Assembly (NCBI RefSeq): GCF_036250755.1
Contig: NZ_CP109583.1
Location: forward strand, 744,001-808,000
Direction of reading: 5' to 3'
Source: Streptomyces uncialis
GTDB taxonomy: Bacteria; Actinomycetota; Actinomycetes; Streptomycetales; Streptomycetaceae
Length of the DNA: 64,000 nt
Under the pieces are notes generated by a model. The model saw only the letters and a program-made list of their open reading frames with translations. It had not been told where the DNA came from and did no database searches. The translations under genes were made by a program, and so were the position numbers. Of the stretch, positions 7,974 through 17,239 are shown in pieces. Position 1 is the stretch's first letter, and each line of letters starts with the position of its first letter.

Positions 7974-9488
7974 GTGAAGAGGATCAGTGTGCTCAGCCTT
8001 GTCGTCCTCTCGGTCGCGGCCCTCGGACCGGCCGCAGGAGCCCCCGTTCCCGCGTCACGGTCCGGTGGTGACGGCCTGGACCGGTTCCGGAACCAGTCCG
8101 TCGACTGGGGAGTGTGCGCTGACGCCTCGCTCGCCGCGAGCGGTACCGAATGCGCGCACCTCACCGTCCCGCTCGACCACGGCCGCCCGCAGGGGCGCAC
8201 CATCAGGATCGCCGTCTCGCGGGTCGCGTCGGCGGACCCGGCTCGGCGGCGCGGCATCCTCCAGACGAATCCGGGCGGTCCAGGTGCCCGGGGGCTCGGT
8301 ATGCCCGCGGATCTGCGGAGGGTGATGAGCCCTGGGGTCGCTGCGGCGTACGACATCATCGGCATGGACACCCGCGGGCTCGGCGGGAGCACCCCGGTCG
8401 GCTGCGGACTCGGCCGCAGCAGCTGGCTGCTGTACGCGCCCGGGGCCGACCGGGCGGGGTTCGGGGCGGCTGTGCGGCTGTCCCGCGAGGACGCCCGCAG
8501 GTGCTGGAGGAACGCGCCGGGGCTCGTGCCCCATCTGTCGACGCGCAACATCGCCCGGGACATGGACCTCGTCCGTGCCGTACTGGGTGAGCGGCGCACA
8601 TCATGGTTCGGGCAGTCCTACGGAACGGTCCTGGGCGCGACCTACGCCCAGATGTTCCCCCACCGGGTGGACCGGCTGGTCCTGGACAGCGCGCCAGACC
8701 CCGCCGAGTACCCGCTCCGGATGGTGCGCCGTCAGGGCCCCGCCAACGAGAAGGCGCTCGACGACCTCGCGCGCTGGGCCGCGTCCCGGGACGGTGTGTA
8801 CGGTCTGGGCACCACACCCGCGGCGGTGCGCGCCGGGATCGAGAGGGTGATCGCGCGGGCGGCTCAGGAGCCGATCCGGATCGGCGGGCACCGGATCAGC
8901 GACCATGAACTGCCGCTGCTGCTCTATCTCTCCCTCGTCGACGACCAGGCGAACCCGGAGGTCGCGGGCATGCTGCGGGTCCTGCGGGACGCGGCCGACG
9001 GGCAGGCGGTCATCGTGCCGCCGGTGCTGCGGGCGACCCTCGACCTGATGTTCGCGGGCGCGGGGAGCCGTCAGGCGGCGGACTACGCGGCCCAGCTCGC
9101 GATGATCTGCGCCGACGCGGCCGTGCCCCGCGACCTGGGGCACTACCGTCGGGCCGTGGAACGCAGCCGCCGTTCACAGCCCGTCTTCGGACCCCTGACC
9201 CACGCGCCGTTCCCCTGCGCGTTCTGGGAACAGGAGCCGCTCCAGCCCCTGATCCCCATCGGCAACAGGGTCCCGGCACTCCAGATCCAGGCCATCAGGG
9301 ACCCGCGCACCACCTACGCGTCAGGGCTGAGGATGCACCGCGCGATGCGCGCCTCCCGACTCGTGACCCTGCCCGCCAGAGCACACACCGTCTACCTCAA
9401 CCACCCCGACGACTGCGTCAGGCACACCGTCGACACCTACCTGCTGCACGGCACCCTCCCCGCCGACGACACCCGCTGCCCCGGATGA
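7974..9488 (+). CDS. Secreted alpha/beta hydrolase, tripeptidyl aminopeptidase family
   Basis: A 504-residue serine hydrolase exported by a Sec-type signal peptide (KR, then a hydrophobic run, cleavage near APVPAS). Nucleophile elbow GQSYG has Ser at about residue 215; the acid is likely the Asp in IRDPRTTY and the base the His in PARAHTVYL near the C-terminus. Oxyanion region NPGGPGARG matches Streptomyces tripeptidyl aminopeptidases (Tap/SlpD/SlpE), which remove N-terminal tripeptides from secreted proteins. GTG 7974 is preferred over GTG 7965 because it coincides with the predicted transcript start. A paralogue lies at 59244. Confidence 0.88.
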   Translation: MKRISVLSLVVLSVAALGPAAGAPVPASRSGGDGLDRFRNQSVDWGVCADASLAASGTECAHLTVPLDHGRPQGRTIRIAVSRVASADPARRRGILQTNPGGPGARGLGMPADLRRVMSPGVAAAYDIIGMDTRGLGGSTPVGCGLGRSSWLLYAPGADRAGFGAAVRLSREDARRCWRNAPGLVPHLSTRNIARDMDLVRAVLGERRTSWFGQSYGTVLGATYAQMFPHRVDRLVLDSAPDPAEYPLRMVRRQGPANEKALDDLARWAASRDGVYGLGTTPAAVRAGIERVIARAAQEPIRIGGHRISDHELPLLLYLSLVDDQANPEVAGMLRVLRDAADGQAVIVPPVLRATLDLMFAGAGSRQAADYAAQLAMICADAAVPRDLGHYRRAVERSRRSQPVFGPLTHAPFPCAFWEQEPLQPLIPIGNRVPALQIQAIRDPRTTYASGLRMHRAMRASRLVTLPARAHTVYLNHPDDCVRHTVDTYLLHGTLPADDTRCPG

Positions 9489-9801
9489 CACGACGGCCGG
9501 AGTGCACGTCCGACGGATTCAAGGACGGGTTCCAAGGCACAGGGCAGGGGCAGATGCCCCGGCACAGCAGCGCGAGCCGGGCCGGACCGCCCTCGCGGGC
9601 TCGGACGGACGCGCTGCGCGAGATCCTCGGCTCCTCCCCTCCCGAACGCCCGACCGAAGGGCATCTTGTACGATCAGCGGACCAAGTGCCGCTACCTGCC
9701 CTATCCCGACACTTCACCCCAGTTCGGGTCATATGTGAGCAGCGGAACGCATCACGTGACGCGGTCCGGATGCGTATTCGCCCACATCTCCCGGAGAACC
9801 C

Positions 9802-10605
9802 ATGCACCGCCCTCTGTCCCTGGTCGCTGCCGCGCTGCTGTGCGCGGGCTGTTCCGCGGTCGACACCCCGACCGCCAAGAACGCTGACGAGCCTGGCGTG
9901 ACGGCGGTTTCCCCTGCTCCTCACTCCGCCGTGCGGGCGGCTGTCACCACCACCGGCAGGAGCTCCGCCCGGATCGACCAGAAGATCGTGATGGCGAACG
10001 GTGAGAAGGAGTACACGCTGACCGTGACCGGCGGCTTCGACTTCGCGGCGGACCAAGGCCGCATCGCGGCCGCGATGCCGGGGGGCCCTTTCGGTCGCAG
10101 TGAGGTGACCTTCGCGGGCGGCAACGCCTACATCTCCGGTGCCAAGGGTCTCGACGACGGTGTCTGGGGGGCCATGCCCCGGGCGAAGGCAGAGGCCCAT
10201 TATCTGCTGCGGGCCCCGCTGAACGACCCCGAACACATCCTCAAGCAGGTGTCCGCACTGCGGAACGTCTCCCATGAGGGCGAGGCCACCGTCCACGGGG
10301 TGCGAGCCGCGCACTACCGGGGCACGCTCGACCATGAGGCCTTCACCCTGCGGATGGCGCGGGACGTGCGGAAGGCGGCCGACCAGATCCGCGAGAAGTT
10401 GGGCGACGACCTGCCGGTATTCGCGGACGTCTGGGTCGATGACCGTGGGCGACTCGTCCGGACCCGCATGGCCGTGGGCACGGGCCCGGTCGACATGACG
10501 GTGACCATGACCCTCACCGACTTCGGAAAGCCGGTCCGCGTGACAGTCCCGAAGGCCGGGAACACCCTCCCGGTCGCCGCCGGCACCGGCATACTCCTCG
10601 GCTGA
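9802..10605 (+). CDS. Secreted lipoprotein, LppX/LprG-like
   Basis: A 267-residue protein with a lipobox LLCAGC at residues 13-18, so acylated on Cys18 and anchored outside the membrane. The mature part has the alternating strands of the LppX/LprAFG or LolA-like fold: TTTGRSSARIDQKIVM, YTLTVTGGFDF, and a late VTMTLTDFGKPVRVTVP. Relatives bind lipids or lipophilic ligands; the ligand is not known here. The gene is preceded by 313 bp (9489-9801) without another gene and ends before a strong hairpin at 10691. Confidence 0.75.
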   Translation: MHRPLSLVAAALLCAGCSAVDTPTAKNADEPGVTAVSPAPHSAVRAAVTTTGRSSARIDQKIVMANGEKEYTLTVTGGFDFAADQGRIAAAMPGGPFGRSEVTFAGGNAYISGAKGLDDGVWGAMPRAKAEAHYLLRAPLNDPEHILKQVSALRNVSHEGEATVHGVRAAHYRGTLDHEAFTLRMARDVRKAADQIREKLGDDLPVFADVWVDDRGRLVRTRMAVGTGPVDMTVTMTLTDFGKPVRVTVPKAGNTLPVAAGTGILLG

Positions 10606-10690
10606 CGTCGAGCGTGGACCGGGACGACCGCCTCCGACCGGTACGGGAATGACGCGTGCTCGACGATCGGGCAGCGCGAGATCACCGCAG

Positions 10691-10721
10691 GGCCCGGTAC
10701 GCCGTCACGGCGTACCGGGCC
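10691..10721. terminator. Perfect hairpin between convergent genes
   Basis: A perfect 14-bp stem (10691-10704 with 10708-10721) closes a 3-base loop TCA. It sits between the plus-strand lipoprotein and the minus-strand hydrolase and most likely ends transcription from both sides. There is no clear U-tract, as is usual in Streptomyces. Confidence 0.85.
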
Positions 10722-10746
10722 CCGGCTTTGACGGACGGACTCGCGA

Positions 10747-11697
10747 TCAGTAGTGCGCCTGGTCCGTACGCTGCTCCATCTGGTGGATGGCACTGCGGCA
10801 GGCGTTGACGAAGTGGCCGAACTTGGCGGTGGTGCTGCCGGGGCGGCCCGGGCGGGTGAAGGTGCCGAACATGCTCTTCCGCAGTCCGAGGGTGAGTTCG
10901 AGCTGGGCGCCCTGGCGCAACAGGCCGCGGTTGCAGGGGTTGTCGGGATCGGTTCCCGCCAGGGCGGGGACGAGGTCGCCGTCGTACGCGGTGATGTTGG
11001 CGAGCCCCAACTCCTGGATGAGGAGTGCCTTGAAGGTCGCGTTGAGGCCGCCGACCAGGACCGAGTCCACCGCAGGGTTCGGAATCCCCGGGCCCTGCGG
11101 GACGGTCTGCTTCAACTGGTCCACGTTGCAGCCGTGCACGCTGATCACGTTGGCGCTGCCGCCCGCCATGGAGAGGGCCACCAGGTCGTCGCAGCGGGTG
11201 GAGGTGATGTGCAGGTCGCTGTTGCTGGGGTCGCCGGGGCCGGTGGGTGTGCCGAGCAGTCCCTCGAACATCCAGTAGTCGTGCACGGCCCGGCCGTCGG
11301 GGGGTACGGGGACGACGGGGGCGAGCGTCGCCGGATCGTACCCGGCGATCCCGAGGGCGATCTCGGAGGTCCCCGGCTCGATGCCACCCCCGTGCAGCGC
11401 CAGCACGGTGGTGCGGGTGAAGGGGTGGGACGCGGCGAGATCGGCGTCGGTCCGCGCCTGACGCTTGTAGCGGCGCGCGTAGTGGGTGCCCTCGGTGAAC
11501 TGCGGATCCCGGTAGAGGTCCGTGTTCGTGACGAACGGGGTCCGGCGGGTGGCCGGGATGACGGGCACCGTCGGACACGCGGCCGTCGTGGCGGCCGTGG
11601 TGCGGGGCGCGGCCACGGCCTGCCCTCCCACCAGCCCGGTCCCGAGAGCGGCTCCGGTGAACGCGGTCAGTATGGATCTACGCCTGGTTTCACTCAT
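10747..11697 (-). CDS. Tat-exported poly-gamma-glutamate hydrolase-like protein (YjqB/PghP family)
   Basis: A 316-residue protein starting MSETRRRSILTAFTGAALG, a twin-arginine signal with cleavage near AVAA. The hallmark LHGGGIEPGTSE at 101-112 matches the zinc-dependent YjqB/PghP (DUF867) family, where the histidine and glutamate bind metal; a later H in NVISVHGCN fits a further ligand. Phage PghP cleaves poly-gamma-glutamate capsules. Whether this member degrades a polymer or another gamma-glutamyl substrate is unknown. ATG 11697 is chosen over the longer frame because the Tat motif begins there. Confidence 0.82.
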   Translation of the reverse strand: MSETRRRSILTAFTGAALGTGLVGGQAVAAPRTTAATTAACPTVPVIPATRRTPFVTNTDLYRDPQFTEGTHYARRYKRQARTDADLAASHPFTRTTVLALHGGGIEPGTSEIALGIAGYDPATLAPVVPVPPDGRAVHDYWMFEGLLGTPTGPGDPSNSDLHITSTRCDDLVALSMAGGSANVISVHGCNVDQLKQTVPQGPGIPNPAVDSVLVGGLNATFKALLIQELGLANITAYDGDLVPALAGTDPDNPCNRGLLRQGAQLELTLGLRKSMFGTFTRPGRPGSTTAKFGHFVNACRSAIHQMEQRTDQAHY

Positions 11698-11966
11698 GAT
11701 GACATGATCATGTGAAGAGCGTGTGGTGATCAACCCCCGGATGACGGGCGCCTCCGCAAGTGCCGACCCCGCTACATGGGGATGCTTCACGCGCCCCCGG
11801 CCCCGTTTGTCCGGGTCCCCTCGGCTTCCCAGCGCGCCTGGTCGGGGACGCTGTCGGCCACGTCGTGGACGAGTGTGGCATCGGTCGTGACGGGGGCGGC
11901 ACAGCCGATCGAGGACTGCCTGCGGGCTGGGTTCCCCTGCCGACTGCCGAGCGGGATTCTGGCTCC

Positions 11967-12875
11967 ATGAAGACTACGGGGCGGGTCGCCAGGGAATGGG
12001 CGTGCGCGGCCATCGGCGTGTGGGTGGCCTCCGAGGTTGTCGGCCCCTTACAGCTCGGCGCCACCGGGACCGAGCGGGCGGCGGCCGTGGTGGTCGTCGC
12101 CGTCGTGTTCACCGCCGTCGTCCTGCTCGTGCCCATGCCACTGGGGCGGATGCTCCGACGGGCCGCGGTGCTGAATCAGCGGCGTATGACGGAGGGGCCC
12201 GACCGGGACACCTCCGACTCGAAGCTCTTCGAGCTGATGCGCCGTCACTTCATCTACGTCGGACTGGGCATGGCGCTGTCGACCGCCGTGCTGACCGTCG
12301 CGGGGCCCGCCGCCCTATGGGCCGGCGTGGAGCTGGGCGCCGAACTCGGCCTGGACGCCGAGCTCGGCGGCGGGCTCAAGGACCTTGTCACCGTCGGACT
12401 CGTCGTCGCCGCCGTGGAGACAGTGCTGCTGCTCGTGCTCGCCCTGCCGGTGAAGCGCCGCCGTCCCGAGGCCCTGCGTTCGCTGGCCGGCTACCTCTTG
12501 TGTCTGGCGGGTCTGGCGCTCGCGGCGCTGTGGTTGGACGGGGTGGAGGCGGCGGGTACCTCGTGGCTGACGCTCGCCGTTGTCGCCGCCCTGTTCCATC
12601 TGCGGTTCGCGCTGAACCTGGCAGTGCCCGTGCCCGGGATGGCCTCGCTGGTCCTCGTGTCGGCCAACGCTCTGGTGCTCTGGCTCATCGTGTGGCTCAC
12701 AGGTCTGCTGCACATCGACGGTTTCTGGCCCCTCGTCGGGACGGTCGCCCTGATGTGGGTGGCGGAATGGCCGAGCCGCCTCGCCGACGCCGCCGCGGAG
12801 AACCGGACCAGCCCACCCCCGCCCCCCGACCCCCTCTGGCCCGACCACCATATGCCGCAGTCGCCGCTGTACTGA
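11967..12875 (+). CDS. Multi-spanning membrane protein of unknown function
   Basis: A 302-residue protein with about seven hydrophobic segments (for example AAAVVVVAVVFTAVVLLVP, LVTVGLVVAAVETVLLLVLAL, SLAGYLLCLAGLALAALWL) and a cytoplasmic-looking basic loop after the second. The proline-rich tail ends in PPPPPDPLWPDHH. No transporter signature was recognised. ATG 11967 begins a typical membrane-protein N-terminus; the longer in-frame extension to 11760 has no SD. It stands alone, divergent from the poly-gamma-glutamate hydrolase-like gene. Confidence 0.7.
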   Translation: MKTTGRVAREWACAAIGVWVASEVVGPLQLGATGTERAAAVVVVAVVFTAVVLLVPMPLGRMLRRAAVLNQRRMTEGPDRDTSDSKLFELMRRHFIYVGLGMALSTAVLTVAGPAALWAGVELGAELGLDAELGGGLKDLVTVGLVVAAVETVLLLVLALPVKRRRPEALRSLAGYLLCLAGLALAALWLDGVEAAGTSWLTLAVVAALFHLRFALNLAVPVPGMASLVLVSANALVLWLIVWLTGLLHIDGFWPLVGTVALMWVAEWPSRLADAAAENRTSPPPPPDPLWPDHHMPQSPLY

Positions 12876-12910
12876 CCGGGTCGCCGCGGTCCCTCGCCCC
12901 AGGAGCGAGC

Positions 12911-13191
12911 CGGACGCCCCGGAAGCTTGCGGACGGCCAGCTCCTCCGGCGTGACGGCTCGGACGGCGTCCATCGTGCCGGAACTCCGGGCGACCTCCGC
13001 GACAGCCTCCGACCCGGTCCGCACCACGCCCAGCGCCGAGAACACCGGCTCAGCAGCTGCCCGGTGGCAGCGACGTCGGCCGGGGCGGCGCAGCGCACGA
13101 GCGGGGCGGCTGCGGTGGCGGCCTGGGCAAGCGGGTCACGTACGTCGGCCACGCTCTGCGCGGGCGCGGACTGCGCCGTCAGGAGCACGTC
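12911..13191 (-). pseudogene. Frameshifted coding remnant, unknown family
   Basis: On the minus strand one frame gives a protein-like run (DVLLTAQSAPAQSVADVRDP then LVRCAAPADVAATGQLL) down to about 13050, and a second frame continues with MFSALGVVRTGSEAVAEVAR and DAVRAVTPEELAVRK to about 12911. Both show G/C-rich third positions and composition unlike the shadow frames around. A single frameshift near 13045 would join them. The family was not recognised. It occupies most of the 12876-13281 gap. Confidence 0.45.
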
Positions 13192-13281
13192 ACATTCCGG
13201 CGCTGTGGAATCGACTGGCGCGCACGCTCTCGCACCTGGTGTCGTGGAGGCACAAGGAGTTGCCGGGTCGGAGGTCAGATC

Positions 13282-13722
13282 GTGGACGGTGGATGTGTCT
13301 TCTGCGCGATCGCTCGGGGCGAGGTGGCAGCGAGCCTCGTGTTCGAGGACGAGTGGGTCATCGCGTTCATGGACCTCCAGCCCGTGACCCCGGGGCACCT
13401 GCTTGTCGTTCCGAGGTCACATGCGGAAGGACTGGAGGACCTTCCGGAGGACATCGGTGTGCGGATCTGGGCGGTGGCTCACCGGCTCGGCCGTGCGTTG
13501 CGGCTGTCCGGCCTGCGGTGCGAGGGGGTCAATCTCTTCCTGGCCGACGGCGAGGCCGCCTTCCAGGAGGTCTTCCACGTCCATCTGCACGTCTTCCCCC
13601 GCTTCAAGGGGGACCCTTTCCGTATCGAGGCGAACTGGCAGGTGCACGAGCGTCACCAGCTGGACGAATCGGCGAAGAGGGTCCGCAAAGGAATCGCCGC
13701 CCTGGATATCCGCCCCCGCTGA
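13282..13722 (+). CDS. HIT-family (histidine triad) hydrolase
   Basis: A 146-residue cytosolic protein. CVFCAIARGE at the N-terminus and the histidine triad HVHLH at 99-103 followed by VFPRF are diagnostic. HIT proteins hydrolyse or transfer nucleoside phosphoramidates and dinucleotides; the central histidine of the triad is the nucleophile. The C-terminal half after the triad is longer and more basic than in HINT proteins and resembles the actinobacterial HIT-like diadenosine hydrolase group. GTG 13282 is used; no strong SD is visible. Confidence 0.9.
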   Translation: MDGGCVFCAIARGEVAASLVFEDEWVIAFMDLQPVTPGHLLVVPRSHAEGLEDLPEDIGVRIWAVAHRLGRALRLSGLRCEGVNLFLADGEAAFQEVFHVHLHVFPRFKGDPFRIEANWQVHERHQLDESAKRVRKGIAALDIRPR

Positions 13723-13907
13723 CGTGCTCAAGCTGCCCTCATGAGCTGAGGCAGCGCCAAGGCCGTCGTTCCGCCCGCTGGTGCAGCTGCCGGAGTATCG
13801 CCGAGCTGACGGCGGCTCTCGGTTCCTGGCCGAGAGCCAGGTCCGGGGCGGTGGTCAGGCGCAGGGTCTGGTGTACGGATGGTCGGGGCGGGTGCGACCC
13901 TGATCCG

Positions 13908-14693
13908 ATGAACGAGACAGCCGCCGCCCTGGCAGCCGCCCGGTGGCCGCTCGCCGCGTCCGGTGAAACCGCCTGGCTACGGGAACTGACCTCCGAGGAC
14001 GGGCTCACCGGGTTCATGCCGCCGGCGCTCCCCGACGCGGCTTGGGTGCTCCACTCCATGTACGAGCACCAGCTCGGGCCGACCGGCATGTCGTACCTCG
14101 ACCACCGACGCGCCGCGCTGACGGACGGCGGGCCCGGGATCGTCCCCGGCTTCGAAGCTGCGGACGTGCTCACCGGTACCGCGGGCGAGCACCCCGGTCC
14201 TCGCTGGCGCCGGTTGCGTTGGGCCGAGCTGGCGCTGCGGAACGGTGACCCCGTAGTACCCGAGGGGCAGCTGCCTTGCTTCAGCGCGTTCCCTTCGATC
14301 GCGCCGGGATGCTGGCCGGTCGGCATCCAGGCGCCGTCCGAGGGCACCCTGGACCGAACCGACTGGAACCGACTGGTCGACATCCTCACCGACCACAGCC
14401 CGCAGGGCGCGGACACCCGCTGCCTGGCCTACTACAACCCGCTGCTGCAAGGAGCCGCAGACCTCGACAACCTCCACGTCCGGGCCGGCACGCTCGGTGA
14501 CGCCAAAGCGTTGTACGACCACCCTGAGGAAGACAACTGGAGCCCGTCCAACCTCTGGGCCCAGGACCGGACCTGGCTGCTCTGCACGGACCACGATCTA
14601 TGGGCCACCAAAGTGGCGGGACCCGCCCCGCTCATCAACGCCTTCCTCGACGACGTGGAGATCGAGGCCCTGCAACTGCCCTGGGCACGGTGA
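13908..14693 (+). CDS. Conserved hypothetical protein
   Basis: A 261-residue soluble protein with no recognised domain. It is tryptophan-rich and acidic, with conserved-looking stretches LPDAAWVLHSMYEH, PCFSAFPSIAPGCWPVG and a C-terminal DRTWLLCTDHDLWATKVAGP that resembles the closing strands of proteins in the DUF2716 or SMI1-neighbour group; this is a weak resemblance. The ATG at 13908 opens the region of strong codon bias. No signal peptide or membrane span. Confidence 0.65.
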   Translation: MNETAAALAAARWPLAASGETAWLRELTSEDGLTGFMPPALPDAAWVLHSMYEHQLGPTGMSYLDHRRAALTDGGPGIVPGFEAADVLTGTAGEHPGPRWRRLRWAELALRNGDPVVPEGQLPCFSAFPSIAPGCWPVGIQAPSEGTLDRTDWNRLVDILTDHSPQGADTRCLAYYNPLLQGAADLDNLHVRAGTLGDAKALYDHPEEDNWSPSNLWAQDRTWLLCTDHDLWATKVAGPAPLINAFLDDVEIEALQLPWAR

Positions 14694-14819
14694 CATCAGC
14701 CCCGCACACCGTGGTTGAAGGTATGTCGTCGCCGGGTGCGAGCGGGTGTTCTCAGCCATTGCGGGCAAGGAACCGGGCACTCCTCCCAGCACCTGGCGTG
14801 TCGCCGCGCGGAGAGTTCG

Positions 14820-15284
14820 ATGATCGGCAACCGCGGCCCCGTCCGGGCCCGCGGCAATGTCCTCCTGGGAGACCGCTCCGTGTCCGAAGTCATCACGCCC
14901 GCTGACGATCCCGATCTCGCCCATCTGATCGACCTCATCGACATCCTCCCGCCACCGCGGGTGGCGAAGTTCTGGGGTGAGGGCGACAACAGCATCGCAT
15001 CCAAGTTGGGATACCGGCTGAACGAGATCCTCAGCGGCCGGGGACGGGCAGACGACGTGGACTATCTGGCGGTGTATGTCCTGAAGTACCTCGGGCACGG
15101 CAACGGGCACATCTCCCAGGAACAGATCACCGAGCACCTGATCGGCGTCGGTGACCTGCCCGCAGCCGGGCACGCGTGGGTGGAGGACGCCACCCGCACC
15201 GCATGGACCCTCGTCACCCGCTACAGCCTCCCGCGCTGGCGCGGCATCCGCTCGACCCCCGGCAGGGCATGGATCGGAGACTAA
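14820..15284 (+). CDS. Hypothetical protein
   Basis: A 154-residue, mostly helical protein, with DLAHLIDLIDILPPPRVAKF and a charged C-terminus. ATG 14820 follows GGAGAG at 14810-14815 and the codons after it already have strong G/C third positions; GTG 14880 is an alternative start. No family recognised. It follows the gene at 13908 by 126 bp and could be cotranscribed with it and with the membrane protein at 15352. Confidence 0.55.
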   Translation: MIGNRGPVRARGNVLLGDRSVSEVITPADDPDLAHLIDLIDILPPPRVAKFWGEGDNSIASKLGYRLNEILSGRGRADDVDYLAVYVLKYLGHGNGHISQEQITEHLIGVGDLPAAGHAWVEDATRTAWTLVTRYSLPRWRGIRSTPGRAWIGD

Positions 15285-15351
15285 GGTCTCCCGCATACCG
15301 CCAGGGTCGGCCGACTGCCTCATACGGTGGGCCACGCAAGGGAAGGACGAC

Positions 15352-15756
15352 ATGCACCGCAACAGCCTCATGCTGCGCATGCTGCGAAGGGCATGCGGCA
15401 TCATCGTGGCGCTCGGCGCGGTATGCGCGGCGCTCCTGCTGCTGGCCGCCGACCCCGACGCGGTGCTGATCACCTACAGACGCGGTGAACTCACCCCGCT
15501 GATCACCTTCTTCGCGGCGGCATGCGCCGGCTGGCTCTGCCTGCGCCTGACCGGACCGCAGGAACGCCCACCGGTCCTACCGGTCATCGCCGTTGTGTCG
15601 GCAATGGCCCTCCTGATCGTGCTGTGGCGGACGACCGACGGCACGGCCGACGAGCAGCGCATCGTCACACCGTCCCCCAGCAGCGGACACTCCCAGCCCG
15701 ACGGACGGGCCCCGGACACCGCGGTGCCCACAGCAGCGCCCACCGTCGGGCCGTGA
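15352..15756 (+). CDS. Small membrane protein
   Basis: A 134-residue protein with three hydrophobic segments (CGIIVALGAVCAALLLLAA, ITFFAAACAGWLCL, VLPVIAVVSAMALLIVL) and a polar, proline/threonine-rich tail that is probably outside or loosely folded. GGAAGGA at 15341-15347 is a good SD for ATG 15352. Function unknown. Confidence 0.65.
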   Translation: MHRNSLMLRMLRRACGIIVALGAVCAALLLLAADPDAVLITYRRGELTPLITFFAAACAGWLCLRLTGPQERPPVLPVIAVVSAMALLIVLWRTTDGTADEQRIVTPSPSSGHSQPDGRAPDTAVPTAAPTVGP

Positions 15757-15976
15757 TCGTGCACGGACCCCGGAGCCCCGGACCGCGCCACCCGTGAACA
15801 CGCCGCCGGTACGAGCCTGCGTGCGGCACATCGTATGGCGCCGCATCGGCGGTCACGGCATCCCATCCGCACGACCCTCGACGCGTTCAGTGCCCGCGAC
15901 GACTGCTCCGTCATGGTGTCGCCGTCAGCCTTGAGCTTCGGTGCGGGCCTGGTGTCGGACGGTCAGAGGGGTGAGG

Positions 15977-16603
15977 TCAGCAGGGGAGGGTGGACCTACC
16001 GGCGGCGCCGGTGGCACCGGTGGTGCCGTTCGCCGTGGCCGTGGCGGCCGTGCCGTTACCGCCGGGCTTACCGGGACAGACCGGGCTGGCCGCGCCGCCG
16101 GCACCGCCTGTGCCGCCGGTGAAGACACCGCCTGCGGTGGAGGCGCCGCCGTTGCCCCCCGCCCCGCCGGGGATACCGCTTCCGGCGTTGCCGACGCCGC
16201 CCACGCCGCCCTTGCCACCGGTGCCGCCGAGCGTGGCGGCGCCCCCTGCGCCCCCCTTCCCACCGTTGCCGTTGGCGCCGCCCGCGCCGCCGGCACCGCC
16301 CTGGCCGCCGATGCTCCCGCTGCCGTTGGCGTTGCCGCCATTGCCCCCGTTGCCTCCATTGCCGTTGGCGCCGGCAGCACCTCCGAGACCTCCGAGACCA
16401 CCGATGCCGCCGCCGCTCCCGACCCCGCCTGTGCCGTTGCTGCCAGGAAATCCGAGGACGCCGAAGCCGCTACGGGCTTCGGAAGCGGCCGGGTCCGCGT
16501 GACCGGCGGTGGAGGCGACGGCAGGGGCCGCGGTGAGGCCGACGACAGCGATGGAGGCGACGAGGAGGGTCCGTGAAGCGGTGAGGGTGCGCGTGAAGCG
16601 CAT
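15977..16603 (-). CDS. Secreted glycine-rich PGRS-like repeat protein
   Basis: A 208-residue protein with a Sec signal peptide ([20 protein letters not shown], cleavage near AVAS) followed by a mature region made almost wholly of GGxGG, GNGG and GGAGGAGG repeats from about residue 58 to 190, ending in a short tail with two cysteines (PVCPGKPGG and STLPC). This is the glycine-triplet composition of mycobacterial PE_PGRS domains, which form polyglycine-II-type sandwiches, but no PE domain is present. It is probably secreted or wall-associated. GAGAGG upstream of the ATG acts as SD. Confidence 0.75.
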   Translation of the reverse strand: MRFTRTLTASRTLLVASIAVVGLTAAPAVASTAGHADPAASEARSGFGVLGFPGSNGTGGVGSGGGIGGLGGLGGAAGANGNGGNGGNGGNANGSGSIGGQGGAGGAGGANGNGGKGGAGGAATLGGTGGKGGVGGVGNAGSGIPGGAGGNGGASTAGGVFTGGTGGAGGAASPVCPGKPGGNGTAATATANGTTGATGAAGRSTLPC

Positions 16604-17239
16604 GAGGTGCCTCTCGATGGATGCAGCCGGAGATACTCCCCAGCTGACTCGGTGTCAACGTAGCTCGCCCAGGAACGTGGCGCCGTCCACGCGGCCACTC
16701 GATGGCCTTAAATGGACTCTTTCACTATATTTTGGCTTTAAGTTCAAATTCTTCCGCTTCTTCAAGGGTCATGCCGAGGTGTACAGGGCCGGCTCTGCGG
16801 GGCGGGTCCAGGTAGAAGCAGCAGCTTGAGCAGCTGGCCGCGGGCGTGACTTGCCGATGGCCACGACGGCACGTCCGCCGACTGTTCGTGCGCATCGCTA
16901 CCCGCCTTGCCGCCACCCGCACCCGCACCCGCACCCGCACCCGCACCGGAGTGGAGACTGCCCTTGAGCGTCACGGACACGGACCGAGTCCGGCTCATCC
17001 GGCTTGCGGGGCAGGGTGGTTGGTGCGGTTCCGCTCCTGACCGGCCTGGGAGTCCTGGCCCAGACACCAGCCGCAAGGTAGCGGGTGATCACACGCTCGC
17101 CGCCGTGGCCACCTTCTCGTCGTGCTCGCGCAGCGTCCGCATGACGGTGGCGGGTGAGGGGTGCTGACCCTTCGAGGTGGACCGCCGGGCGGCCGGGCGT
17201 TTCACGAGCGACCACCTAGGAAACGGCCTCGGCGACTGG
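16604..17239. other. Gene-poor interval with AT-rich islet
   Basis: No supportable intact gene. Around 16708-16762 the sequence turns sharply AT-rich against its surroundings; on the minus strand it encodes GMTLEEAEEFELKAKI then TAG using A/T-ending codons (CTT, GAA, TTT, AAA) that are rare in this genome. It may be a scrap of low-GC foreign DNA. A hexamer repeat lies at 16914-16949. Confidence 0.5.
16914..16949. repeat. Hexanucleotide tandem repeat
   Basis: Five perfect copies of CACCCG (16914-16943) and one near copy CACCGG. It is a microsatellite-like tract in a gene-free interval; slippage could vary its length. Confidence 0.85.

Noticed and set aside
16914..16949. CACCCG repeat considered as a telomere-like or origin element
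   Set aside because: Simple microsatellite without palindromes or DnaA-box-like sequences nearby.
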